64,000 bases of DNA, taken from NCBI GenBank assembly GCA_951640165.1, contig OX621261.1, positions 1-64,000 of the forward strand, read 5' to 3'. The notes under the pieces were generated by a model, which did not search any database, was not told the origin of the DNA, and saw only the letters and a program-made list of their open reading frames with translations. Below are positions 21,557-30,575 of the stretch, piece after piece (position 1 is the first letter of the stretch; each line of letters opens with the position of its first letter). This DNA comes from Pseudoips prasinana (Eukaryota > Arthropoda > Insecta > Lepidoptera > Nolidae). The position numbers were made by a program, and so were the translations under genes.

Positions 21557-24500
21557 CTAATCACCACCAGAAGGAGGGAGGCGACGATCGTACAACCGCC
21601 GTCTCCCACCCCTTCTTCGCCTGCGGAGCGGCGGCGCAAGAGGATCATCCTCCCGCGCGCGCTCCGCCGCCTCCTTTTGCGACATGACATTCTCGCAAAA
21701 GGAGGCAACCGCCGCCCAAGCCTCCTCACCCCCCAGCATGGAGTTCACCACACTGGGAAGTGAGAGGTCCAATCCGACTACATCGGTCAGGGCACGGCGC
21801 AGCTCAGCCCAGGCTGGGCACACCTCGAGGGTGTGCTGCGCCGTGTCCTCCGCGGCTCCACAGTCGTGACACGCCGGGGTTTCCTCCCTCCGAATCCGGT
21901 GCAGGTGCGTTCCGAAACAGCCATGTCCGGACAACACCTGCACTAGACGGAACGAGAGGAAACCGTGGGGGCGCTCGAGCCATTCCCGCAGGACTGGACC
22001 GAGCGCGTCCAGCGTCCGGCGCCCAAAAGTGGCGGAGGCGAGGTCCCGTTCCCAGTGCAGGACGATGGCGTCCCTCGCCTCCCGCCGCACGGCCTCCCGC
22101 TCTTGCGCGGCGGGGCGCTCACCTAGCGCCCTACGCCGCGCCGCCCATTCGTACACTCTGGCGAGCACCCATGCCTCCAATTCCCAGGGAGGGGTGCCGG
22201 CCAGAGCGCACGCCGCCGCAAAGCCCACTGAGCGGTAGGCTCTCGCCACCCGCTGTGCAATGGCCCGTTGGGGCCTGCGGATGGCGGTTGCATTCTCCCT
22301 CCTGTGGAGGGAGTCCGCCCAGATGGGTGCCCCGTAAAGGGCCATGCTCTTGAGGATGCCGGCATAGAGGCGCCGGCATCGCTCCTTGGGCCCTCCGAGG
22401 TTTGGGAGGAGCCACGAGAGGGCGTCCGCGGCTTTCAATAGGCGCGTCGACAGCCCGCTGAAGTGCGGGCCGAAGCGCCACCTGCTGTCCAGCACGAGGC
22501 CCAGATACTTCATCTGGGCCCCGACCCCTATCCGGACGCCCTCCACCACGATGTGGGCGTCAGGAGGGCAGCGCTGCCGAGGCCCGTGAAAGAACACGGC
22601 CTCGGTCTTGTTCAGCGCCACCCTCAAACCAAGCTGGCGGATCCTGCCTGCCACTAAGGATCCGCCAGCTGAGGCCAGACAGGCCGCCTCCCTAAATTCC
22701 CTCCCCCGGGCAACGAGGAGAGTGTCATCCGCGTAGCAGATGACACTCGTGCCCTGGAGGAGGGTGCCCCGCAGGAGCCAATCGAATCCGATGTTCCACA
22801 AGAGGGGCCCTAGCACCGAGCCCTGTGGAACACCGGATTCCGCGCCGTAGCGCCTGATCCTGGCCGTCCTGTCCGCCAGGAGGACCTCCCGGTCCTCCAG
22901 GTAGTTGGCCAGGATCATCCGCAGATATTGGGGCACTCCGTGGTACCGGAGTGCCTCCAATATGGTTGTGTGGGGCACGGAGTTGAAGGCGTTGGCGATG
23001 TCAAACGACACCGCCAACACTCCGTCCCCAGCCCCAACCGCCTCCTGCACTTGGCCCCTGAGTAGGGCCACCGCGTCGACCGTCGAACGCCCCTGTCGAA
23101 ACCCGAACTGGGCGTCCGACAGGTCTGGCCCTACCTCCCGCAACTGGCTATTGAGCCGGGTGGCGATGATCCCCTCGAACAATTTACCGACCTCATCGAG
23201 CAGGACGATGGGCCGGTATGCCGAGGGGGAGTCCACCGGGCGTCCCTCCTTCCGGAGCAGGCAAAGCTGCCCCTCCTTCCAGATCCTCGGGAACCTCCCA
23301 GCCGTCAGGCACGCGCTGAAGAGGTCCCGAAACCTCTCCTCCATGAGGGACGCCGCGATGGCCACCACCCGTGCGGGGACACCATCCGGTCCAGGGGCCG
23401 TCTTCTTCGCGCGGAGGGACAGAACCCCCGCGCGAAGTTCCTCCACCGATACTGGAGGGACCTCCTCCTCCGGCGAAGCCACCACCCCCCCCAGTGGGGG
23501 GTTCATCGTTGGTGGGGTGAATTCGGTCCTGCGCGGAAACAGTGACCGAACCACCCCATCCAGCAACGCCGGCTCTAGGGTCTCCGTTAGTGGGGGGCCA
23601 TAAGGGCGCAGCTGGCTCCGCGCCAGCTTATATGGCCTCCCAAACGGATCCCTATCGAGTCCCTCCAGCATCTCGGCCTTTGCCGAGTCTTCGGCGGCGC
23701 ACATTGCCGTCTTGAGGACCGTCTTTGCCTCCATGTAAGAGGCGTAGAGGCGGTCCTCCTCAGCCTGACATCGGCTGGTGCGCCGCCGACTCCGCGTGTA
23801 GGCCCTCCTGGCCTCCACGCACGCGGCCCGTAGCGCCGCCAGCTCCCCCGTCCACCAATAAACGGCGCGACGGGGAGGCGGACGGCGAGACCGAGGCATG
23901 CTGGAGTTGCACACCTCGGTCAGGGACCTCCGCAGCTGGACCGCTGCGGCGTCCACGTCCGTCACCTCCACAGGGGGCGAGAGCCAGTCCTCGAGGAACG
24001 CTGCCTCCAGGGCTGCCTCCCGGTCCAGGCGGGTGAGAGCCCACCGCGGGAAGGGAGATTGGCCCGAGCGGGCCATCCCCCGCGGGCTCTGGGTGGAGAT
24101 GTCGAACCGCACATATCGGTGGTCCGACAGGGTCTCCACCATCTCCACCCGCCAGTTCACGACGCGTGTGGCTAGCACAGGGGTGGCGAACGACACGTCC
24201 ACCACTGACCCTCCCTGTTGCCGCACACACGTGTGAACATCCCCCCTGTTCAGGAGGGACACGCCGCACGAAGCCGCCCAAAATTCGACGGCGCGCCCCC
24301 GGACGTTGCAGGACGCCGCTGAGTTGCCCCAGGCCACCGACTTAGCATTCAGGTCGCCCAACACGACGACCTGACGTGGTGCCGCCCTCCCGACGACTGC
24401 CGTAAGGACTTCGAGAAAATCCTCGAAGTCCCTTAGAGGGCGGTTTGGGGAGAAATAGACCCCGACCAGGGCTATTTCTCCCCACGCGGCGGCCACGTAT

Positions 24501-24727
24501 CCCGGACCCCTCTCTAAGAGCGAGAGGGGAGGGGAGTCCGTGGCAGGCCGCGACACCAACGCCACCAAGCCGTCCCGATCACCCAGCCAGCGGCCAGGTA
24601 TCGAGTACGGCTCGGCGACCACCGCCACGTCCACCAACCACTCGGCCACAGTCTGCATCAACAGATCCTGTGCCGCTCTGCAGTGGTTGGTGTTCGCCTG
24701 GAGGATGCGATGTTCGACTCTACCCAT
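21557..24727 (-). CDS. E5 ORF2: endonuclease-reverse transcriptase
   Basis: 1,056 aa, same length and domain order as E3 ORF2: endonuclease with AEPYS, GDLNAKS and SDHR; RT with SFDIANAFN, GVPQGSVLGPLLWN and CYADD; C-terminal CHDC...H...C. Differences from E3 are scattered, for example VVLGDLNAKS, an EAALEAAFLEDWLS segment, and a palm region reading LADRTARIRRYGAE rather than LVDKAARIRRYGVE. Starts at the ATG of TAATG. Catalytic residues are unchanged, so it is probably functional. Confidence 0.95.
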   Translation of the reverse strand: MGRVEHRILQANTNHCRAAQDLLMQTVAEWLVDVAVVAEPYSIPGRWLGDRDGLVALVSRPATDSPPLSLLERGPGYVAAAWGEIALVGVYFSPNRPLRDFEDFLEVLTAVVGRAAPRQVVVLGDLNAKSVAWGNSAASCNVRGRAVEFWAASCGVSLLNRGDVHTCVRQQGGSVVDVSFATPVLATRVVNWRVEMVETLSDHRYVRFDISTQSPRGMARSGQSPFPRWALTRLDREAALEAAFLEDWLSPPVEVTDVDAAAVQLRRSLTEVCNSSMPRSRRPPPRRAVYWWTGELAALRAACVEARRAYTRSRRRTSRCQAEEDRLYASYMEAKTVLKTAMCAAEDSAKAEMLEGLDRDPFGRPYKLARSQLRPYGPPLTETLEPALLDGVVRSLFPRRTEFTPPTMNPPLGGVVASPEEEVPPVSVEELRAGVLSLRAKKTAPGPDGVPARVVAIAASLMEERFRDLFSACLTAGRFPRIWKEGQLCLLRKEGRPVDSPSAYRPIVLLDEVGKLFEGIIATRLNSQLREVGPDLSDAQFGFRQGRSTVDAVALLRGQVQEAVGAGDGVLAVSFDIANAFNSVPHTTILEALRYHGVPQYLRMILANYLEDREVLLADRTARIRRYGAESGVPQGSVLGPLLWNIGFDWLLRGTLLQGTSVICYADDTLLVARGREFREAACLASAGGSLVAGRIRQLGLRVALNKTEAVFFHGPRQRCPPDAHIVVEGVRIGVGAQMKYLGLVLDSRWRFGPHFSGLSTRLLKAADALSWLLPNLGGPKERCRRLYAGILKSMALYGAPIWADSLHRRENATAIRRPQRAIAQRVARAYRSVGFAAACALAGTPPWELEAWVLARVYEWAARRRALGERPAAQEREAVRREARDAIVLHWERDLASATFGRRTLDALGPVLREWLERPHGFLSFRLVQVLSGHGCFGTHLHRIRREETPACHDCGAAEDTAQHTLEVCPAWAELRRALTDVVGLDLSLPSVVNSMLGGEEAWAAVASFCENVMSQKEAAERAREDDPLAPPLRRRRRGGRRRLYDRRLPPSGGD

Positions 24728-26856
24728 TAGTCGGTCATCGCACCCCCCTCCTCCACAGCCGCTGAGGTCCCAGCCACTGGGACGGCGGTGGCAACGACAG
24801 GCCGGGTCGGCGCCTGTACTTTCCCCTTCTTAAGGGGAGGACTGCAGTTCCTCCCCTTCATTATGTGGCCCGCAGGGCGGCCACTGGCGGCACAGACCGT
24901 GCAGTGCGGCGTGGCGGCATTGCAGGAGGCGGCTTTGTGCCCCTCCTTGCCGCAGCGGTAGCAGCTGTCCGTCCTGTCTATTGTGGACGGACAGAGAGCT
25001 CGGGTGTGTCCGATGCCGAAGCACTTATAACACCTTAAAGGCTGGTCTTCAAGGGCCCGGACTGCACCCGAGCTGAAGCCAACGGCGAGCCGTCCCTTTT
25101 CGAGGACGGCTTTGGCAGCGGCGACTGGGCACTCTAGGCGAATGGTGCCCATGCCGCCGCGCCCGGGCCTGATGCCCCCGCCTTGTACCGCTGCGACTTC
25201 GCAGCCCCCTATGGCTGCGATTGCTGCCACCACCTCCTCCTTGGTGACGGAGTCATCCAGGTCCGTCACCTCGAAGGCCGCCGACTTCACCGGCCTGGCC
25301 ACCTTCGCCGCGTCCGCAAGGACCTCTTGCAGCTTTGCTGCGAAGAGGTCCGCATTCTTGCCACCCTCCGCACCCGGGAACTCAAAAATACGAGCCCCAG
25401 CCTGAGTCCGGCGGCACGAGACTTTGCCGATCCCCAGTTTGGCGGGATCGGCACTGGCACGCGCCCGCATCATTACGGACGCGTAAGTCTCTCCCCGCTC
25501 CGCAGCCTCCGCGGTGAGTGTCATCACGACGGCTGCGGTCTTGGGAGGAACCAAGTTCCTCTTGGGGCCGGCTGGGGTGGAACTCTTCGCCTTCCCCTTC
25601 TCCCCTCCCGTGCCAGTCGACTGACCAGCAGGGGTGGTGGCGGAGACGGCTGGGGCTCGAGGGGCGCTCCTCCCCTTCCCCTTCCCTTTCCCTTTTCCTT
25701 TGCCAGTCGCAGCCGACTGGCCGGGAGTGGTGGTGGCGGGGACGGCAGGGACGACAGGTGCCGTCCTTTTGCTTTTGCCCTTCCCCTTACCGACCACCTT
25801 CGTCCAGCCCTGCTGGTTGGTCGGGGTGGTGGAAGGGAGAAGGGCGTCCTCCCTCGAGGAGCTAGGCACCGGCTCCTCTCGCCTTCTGTCCGCCGCAAGC
25901 GGCGGTCGGACGACTTTCGCCGGCAAGAGCCGGTCCTCTATCCCCGCTAGGCAGGATCTGACGAAGGCCCTCTCCTCCGCCATGACCCTGCGGAGGACAT
26001 CCTCAAGGCCGGGGGAGGAGGCAAGGCCCTCTGCCGCAGGTCTGGGCTCGGCTTGGGATGGCCGGGCCGTGGCTTCAGCCAGCTTCATGTGCAGCTGGCT
26101 GACCTCCGACTGCAGGCGATCTACCTTCGCCTGCAGTTGCCGCGTTTCGTCGCTGGCCTTGCGGTCGACCAGCTCCGCGACGATGCCACGCATGCTCGCG
26201 GCCCGGCATTTAAGGGACTTCTGAAAAGTCCCTTTTAAGTGGGAGGACTTGGCGGCGACCTCCACGATCGCCTCCTCGTCCTCCAAGGCCATTCTCTGGA
26301 GTTCGGCCAGGGAGTGGTCCGCGTACAGGACGCGGGACGCCCCGTACCCGGACTTTGCACGGGCAACGCGCGCCCGTTCCTCCTGGGCCGCAACCCGCTC
26401 CTCCAGCTCTTGCTGGAGCTGCTCCCGCCGTGCCAGGTCCAGCTCACGCTGGGCGTCGGCTAAACCCACATCGTGGGTGTCTGCCGCTGTCGTGGGCTTC
26501 TTAGCCTTGATCCTCTTTTTTGGCTCCTTCGCCGAGCCCGAGCCAGAGGAGCCATCCGACACGACTTTGAGGAAGGAACGTTTCCTCGAAGCCGATCGTG
26601 ATCGAGCAATCTCGATCACCATCGCGCCATCTGACGCAGTGGACTCGTTGTCGGAGTCCGACAATTCATCCACCCTCCCGCCGTAGAAGGCTCGACCTTC
26701 CTTCGACGCTTCAGCGTCGCGTTGGCCCTGAGAAGGGCCTTTTGGTTGGCCCTGAGAAGGGCCTTTGGGTTGGCCCTGAGAAGGGCCTTTGGGTTGGCCC
26801 TGAGAAGGGCCTTTTTTTACAAAATGCCCGAGGGCATCCCGCGCGGGTTTAGGCAT
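24727..26856 (-). CDS. E5 ORF1: Gag-like protein
   Basis: 709 aa from MPKPARDALGHF. The frame stays open further upstream, but only with non-ATG codons and 5' UTR sequence, so the conserved ATG at 26856 was chosen. Four GPSQGQPK repeats (DNA 26722-26811), SDSDNE acidic tract, RSRSASRKRSF, Lys-rich PKKRIKAKK, two coiled coils, GKGKGKGKG linkers and three zinc knuckles (CYKCFGIGHTRALC, CYRCGKEGHKAASC and the long third finger). It shares the MTLTAEAAERGETYAS variant with E9 and E10 lineages rather than the VTLTAKAAERGETYAS variant of E3 and E6. Confidence 0.92.
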   Translation of the reverse strand: MPKPARDALGHFVKKGPSQGQPKGPSQGQPKGPSQGQPKGPSQGQRDAEASKEGRAFYGGRVDELSDSDNESTASDGAMVIEIARSRSASRKRSFLKVVSDGSSGSGSAKEPKKRIKAKKPTTAADTHDVGLADAQRELDLARREQLQQELEERVAAQEERARVARAKSGYGASRVLYADHSLAELQRMALEDEEAIVEVAAKSSHLKGTFQKSLKCRAASMRGIVAELVDRKASDETRQLQAKVDRLQSEVSQLHMKLAEATARPSQAEPRPAAEGLASSPGLEDVLRRVMAEERAFVRSCLAGIEDRLLPAKVVRPPLAADRRREEPVPSSSREDALLPSTTPTNQQGWTKVVGKGKGKSKRTAPVVPAVPATTTPGQSAATGKGKGKGKGKGRSAPRAPAVSATTPAGQSTGTGGEKGKAKSSTPAGPKRNLVPPKTAAVVMTLTAEAAERGETYASVMMRARASADPAKLGIGKVSCRRTQAGARIFEFPGAEGGKNADLFAAKLQEVLADAAKVARPVKSAAFEVTDLDDSVTKEEVVAAIAAIGGCEVAAVQGGGIRPGRGGMGTIRLECPVAAAKAVLEKGRLAVGFSSGAVRALEDQPLRCYKCFGIGHTRALCPSTIDRTDSCYRCGKEGHKAASCNAATPHCTVCAASGRPAGHIMKGRNCSPPLKKGKVQAPTRPVVATAVPVAGTSAAVEEGGAMTD

Positions 26857-27008
26857 TTTCCAACAATTCGTAGCTCTCAAGGCAGTAAGGTAGCTACGAT
26901 GCACAGTGCACTTTAGCCGTACCCAGTCTGCCACTCCGTTACGGTGGTCAGAACTGGGACGTTTCCGGGGAACGCGACGTGGACGCAAGCACTGTGGGGT
27001 GGTTCCCC

Positions 27009-27040
27009 AACCTAACCTAACCTAACCTAACCTAACCTAA

Positions 27041-27042
<2 letters not shown>
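27009..27042. repeat. Interstitial telomere repeats between E5 and E6
   Basis: 34 bp of (AACCT)n, in the 4+5n length class seen at other intact 5' ends. Confidence 0.96.
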
Positions 27043-27083
<41 letters not shown>

Positions 27084-27404
27084 TTTGCGCTGGGAAAAAA
27101 TGCGTTACGCATACCCGCCCATTGGGGGATGGACGGGTTATGTGGGACTCTCCGGCTACTCCGGCATACCCACTAAAATAACCCAGCGGCACTCCCGCAT
27201 CGTCTATTTGGAGGAGGACTGGGAAACCGGCACAGCCTTTACGTCCAGTCCCCCACCGACGACCGCCCGCCTTTACAGCGGGGCCCGCACGCCCCTCCCT
27301 AAGTGGAGGGGCCCGGGAACGACCGTGAGTGCTCGGCCGTTCCCGCCCGACGATGGTGGCGATTTGTGCAATGCGAGCGAAGGCGCCCCCGCGCCTGTCG
27401 CCCG

Positions 27405-30400
27405 CTAATCACCACCAGAAGGAGGGAGGCGACGATCGTACAACCGCCGTCCCCCACCCCTTCTTCGCCTGCGGAGCGGCGGCGCAAGAGGATCATCCTC
27501 CCGCGCGCGCTCCGCCGCCTCCTTTTGCGACATGACATTCTCGCAAAAGGAGGCAACCGCCGCCCAAGCCTCCTCACTCCCCAGCATGGAGTTCACCACA
27601 CTGGGAAGTGAGAGGTCCATCCCGACCACATCTGTCAGGGAACGGCGCAGCTCAGCCCAGGCTGGGCACACCTCGAGGGTGTGCTGCGCCGTGTCCTCCG
27701 CGGCTCCACAGTCGTGGCACGCCGGGGTTTCCTCCCTCTGGATCCGATGCAGGTGCGTTCCGAAGCAGCCATGCCCGGACAACACCTGCACCAGACGGAA
27801 AGAGAGGAAACCGTGGGGGCGCTCGAGCCAGTCCCGCAGGACTGGACCGAGCGCGTCCAGCGTCCGGCGTCCAAAGGTGGCGGAGGCGAGGTCTCGTGTC
27901 CAGTGAAGGACGATTGCGTCCCTCGCCTCCCGCCGCACGGCCTCCCGCTCTTGCGCGGCGGGGCGCTCACCCAGCGCCCTACGCCGCGCCACCCATTGGT
28001 ACACTCTGGCGAGCACCCATGCCTCCAATTCCCATGGAGGGGTGCCGGCCAGAGCGCACGCCGCCGCGAAGCCCACCGAGCGGTAGGCTCGCGCCACCCG
28101 CTGTGCAATGGCCCGTTGGGGCCTGCGGATGGCGGTTGCATTCTCCCTCCTGTGGAGGGAGTCCGCCCAGATGGGAGCCCCATATAGGGCCATGCTTTTG
28201 AGGATGCCGGCATAGAGGCGCCGGCATCGCTCCTTGGGCCCGCCCAGGTTCGGGAGGAGCCATGAGAGGGCGTCCGCGGCTTTTAGCAGGCGCGTCGACA
28301 GCCCGCTGAAGTGCGGGCCGAAGCGCCACCTGCTGTCCAGCACGAGGCCCAGATACTTCATCTGGGCCCCGACCCCTATCCGGACGCCCTCCACCAGGAT
28401 GTGGGCGTCAGGAGGGCAGCGCTGCCGAGGCCCGTGAAAGAACACGGCCTCGGTCTTGTTCAGCGCCACCCTCAAACCAAGCTGGCGGATCCTACCTGCC
28501 ACTAAGGATCCGCCAGCTGAGGCCAGACAGGCCGCCTCCCTAAAATCCCTCCCCCGGGCAACGAGGAGAGTGTCATCCGCGTAGCAAATGACACTCGTGC
28601 CCTGGAGGAGGGTGCCGCGCAGCAGCCAATCGAATCCGATGTTCCACAAGAGGGGCCCTAGCACCGAACCCTGTGGAACACCGGACTCCGCGCCGTAGCG
28701 CCTGATCCTGGCCGTCCTGTCCGCAAGGAGGACCTCCCGGTCCTCCAGGTAGTTGGCCAGGATCACCCGCAGATATTGGGGCACTCCGTGGTACCGGAGT
28801 GCCTCCAATATGGTCGAGTGGGGCACGGAGTTGAACGCGTTGGCGATGTCGAACGACACCGCCAACACTCCGTCCCCAGCCTCGACCGCCTCCTTTACTT
28901 GGCCCCTGAGTAGGGCCACCGCGTCGACCGTCGAACGCCCCTGTCGAAAGCCGAACTGGGCGTCCGACAGGTCCGGCCCTACCTCCCGCAAATGGCTGTT
29001 AAGCCGGGTGGCGAGGATCCCCTCGAACAGTTTACCGACCTCATCGAGCAGAACGATGGGCCGGTATGCCGAGGGGGAGTCCACCGGGCGTCCCTCCTTC
29101 CGGAGCAGGCAAAGCTGCCCCTCCTTCCATAGTTTCGGGAACCTCCCAGCCGTCAGACACGCGCTGAAGAGGTCCCGAAACCTCTGCTCCATGAGGGACG
29201 CCGCGATGGCCACCACCCGTGCGGGGACGCCATCCGGTCCAGGGGCCGTCTTCTTCGCGCGGAGGGAAAGAACCCCCGCGCCAAATTCCTCCGCCGAAAC
29301 CGGAGGGACCTCCTCCGCCAGCGAAGCCACCACCCCCCCCAGTGGGGGGTTCATCGTTGGTGGGGTGAATTCGGTCCTGCGCGGAAACAGCGACCGAACC
29401 ACCCCATCCAGCAACGCCGGTTCTAGGGTCTCCGTTAGTGGGGGGCCATAAGGGCGCAGCTGGCTCCGCGCCAGCTTATATGGCCTCCCAAACGGATCCC
29501 TGTCGAGTCCCTCCAGCATCTCGGCCTTTGCCGAGTCTTCGGCGGCGCACATTGCCAACTTGAGGACCGTCTTTGCCTCTACGTAAGAGGCGTAGAGGCG
29601 GTCCTCCTCCGCCTGACATCGGCTGGTGCGCCGCCGACTCCGCGTGTAGGCCCTCCTGGCCTCCACGCACGCGGCCCGGAGCGCCGCCAGCTCCGCCGTC
29701 CACCAATAAACAGCGCGACGGGGAGGCGGACGGCGAGACCGAGGCATGCTGGAATTGCACACCTCGGTCAGGGACCCCCGGAGCCGAACCGCTGCGGCGT
29801 CGACGTCCGTGCCCTGCACAGGGGGCGAGAGCCAGTCCTCGAGGAACGCTGCCTCCAGGGCTGCCTCCCGGTCCAGGCGGGTGAGAGCCCACCGCGGGAA
29901 GGGAGATTGGCCCGAGCGGGCCATCCCCCGCGGGCTCTGGGTGGAGATGTCGAACCGCACATATCGGTGGTCCGACAGGGTCTCCACCATCTCCACCCGC
30001 CAGTTCACGACGCGGGCGGCTAGAACGGGGGTGGCGAACGATACGTCCACCACTGACCCTCCCCGTTGCCGCACACACGTGTGAACATCCCCCCTGTTCA
30101 GGAGGGACACGCCGCACGAAGCCGACCAAAATTCGGCGGCGCGCCCCCGGACGTTGCACGACGCCGCTGGGTTGCCCCAGGCCACCGACTTGGCGTTCAG
30201 GTCGCCCATTACGACGACCTGACGTGGTGCCGCCCTCCCGACGACTGCCGTAAGGACTTCGAGAAAATTCTCGAAGTCCTTTAGAGGGCGGTTTGGGGAG
30301 AAATAGACCCCGACCAGGGCTATTTCTCCCCACGCGGCGGCCACGTATCCCGGACCCCTCTCTAAAAGCGAGAGGGGAGGGGAGTCCGTGGAAGGCCGCG

Positions 30401-30575
30401 ACACCAACGCCACCAAGCCGTCCCGATCACCCAGCCAACGGCCAGGTATCGAGTACGGCTCGGCGACCACCGCCACGTCCACCAACCACTCGGCCACAGT
30501 CTGCATCAGCAGATCCTGGGCCGCTCTGCAGTGGTTGGTGTTCGCCTGGAGGATGCGATGATCGACTCTATGCAT
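27405..30575 (-). CDS. E6 ORF2: endonuclease-reverse transcriptase
   Basis: 1,056 aa starting MHRVDHRILQANTNHCRA, the only copy not starting MGRVEH; the TAATG overlap is nevertheless kept (30577-30573). Endonuclease AEPYS, VVMGDLNAKS, SDHR; RT SFDIANAFN, GVPQGSVLGPLLWN, CYADD; C-terminal CHDC...H...C; tail RRRRRGGGRR with one Arg changed to Gly. All catalytic residues are present. Confidence 0.95.
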   Translation of the reverse strand: MHRVDHRILQANTNHCRAAQDLLMQTVAEWLVDVAVVAEPYSIPGRWLGDRDGLVALVSRPSTDSPPLSLLERGPGYVAAAWGEIALVGVYFSPNRPLKDFENFLEVLTAVVGRAAPRQVVVMGDLNAKSVAWGNPAASCNVRGRAAEFWSASCGVSLLNRGDVHTCVRQRGGSVVDVSFATPVLAARVVNWRVEMVETLSDHRYVRFDISTQSPRGMARSGQSPFPRWALTRLDREAALEAAFLEDWLSPPVQGTDVDAAAVRLRGSLTEVCNSSMPRSRRPPPRRAVYWWTAELAALRAACVEARRAYTRSRRRTSRCQAEEDRLYASYVEAKTVLKLAMCAAEDSAKAEMLEGLDRDPFGRPYKLARSQLRPYGPPLTETLEPALLDGVVRSLFPRRTEFTPPTMNPPLGGVVASLAEEVPPVSAEEFGAGVLSLRAKKTAPGPDGVPARVVAIAASLMEQRFRDLFSACLTAGRFPKLWKEGQLCLLRKEGRPVDSPSAYRPIVLLDEVGKLFEGILATRLNSHLREVGPDLSDAQFGFRQGRSTVDAVALLRGQVKEAVEAGDGVLAVSFDIANAFNSVPHSTILEALRYHGVPQYLRVILANYLEDREVLLADRTARIRRYGAESGVPQGSVLGPLLWNIGFDWLLRGTLLQGTSVICYADDTLLVARGRDFREAACLASAGGSLVAGRIRQLGLRVALNKTEAVFFHGPRQRCPPDAHILVEGVRIGVGAQMKYLGLVLDSRWRFGPHFSGLSTRLLKAADALSWLLPNLGGPKERCRRLYAGILKSMALYGAPIWADSLHRRENATAIRRPQRAIAQRVARAYRSVGFAAACALAGTPPWELEAWVLARVYQWVARRRALGERPAAQEREAVRREARDAIVLHWTRDLASATFGRRTLDALGPVLRDWLERPHGFLSFRLVQVLSGHGCFGTHLHRIQREETPACHDCGAAEDTAQHTLEVCPAWAELRRSLTDVVGMDLSLPSVVNSMLGSEEAWAAVASFCENVMSQKEAAERAREDDPLAPPLRRRRRGGGRRLYDRRLPPSGGD

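Larger units (their letters stand above)
21210..27008 (-). mobile_element. E5: full-length SART-like retrotransposon
   Basis: 5.80 kb: poly(A) (T run 21210-21234), 3' UTR, intact ORF2, intact ORF1 and 152-nt 5' UTR (26857-27008) ending in GGGGAACC at ...AGGTT. TAATG is at 24729-24725. No frame breaks; potentially active. Confidence 0.95.

Noticed and set aside
24727..26988. N-terminally extended ORF1 of E5
   Set aside because: The extension has no ATG, covers 5' UTR sequence conserved in other copies as non-coding, and MPKP is the shared start.
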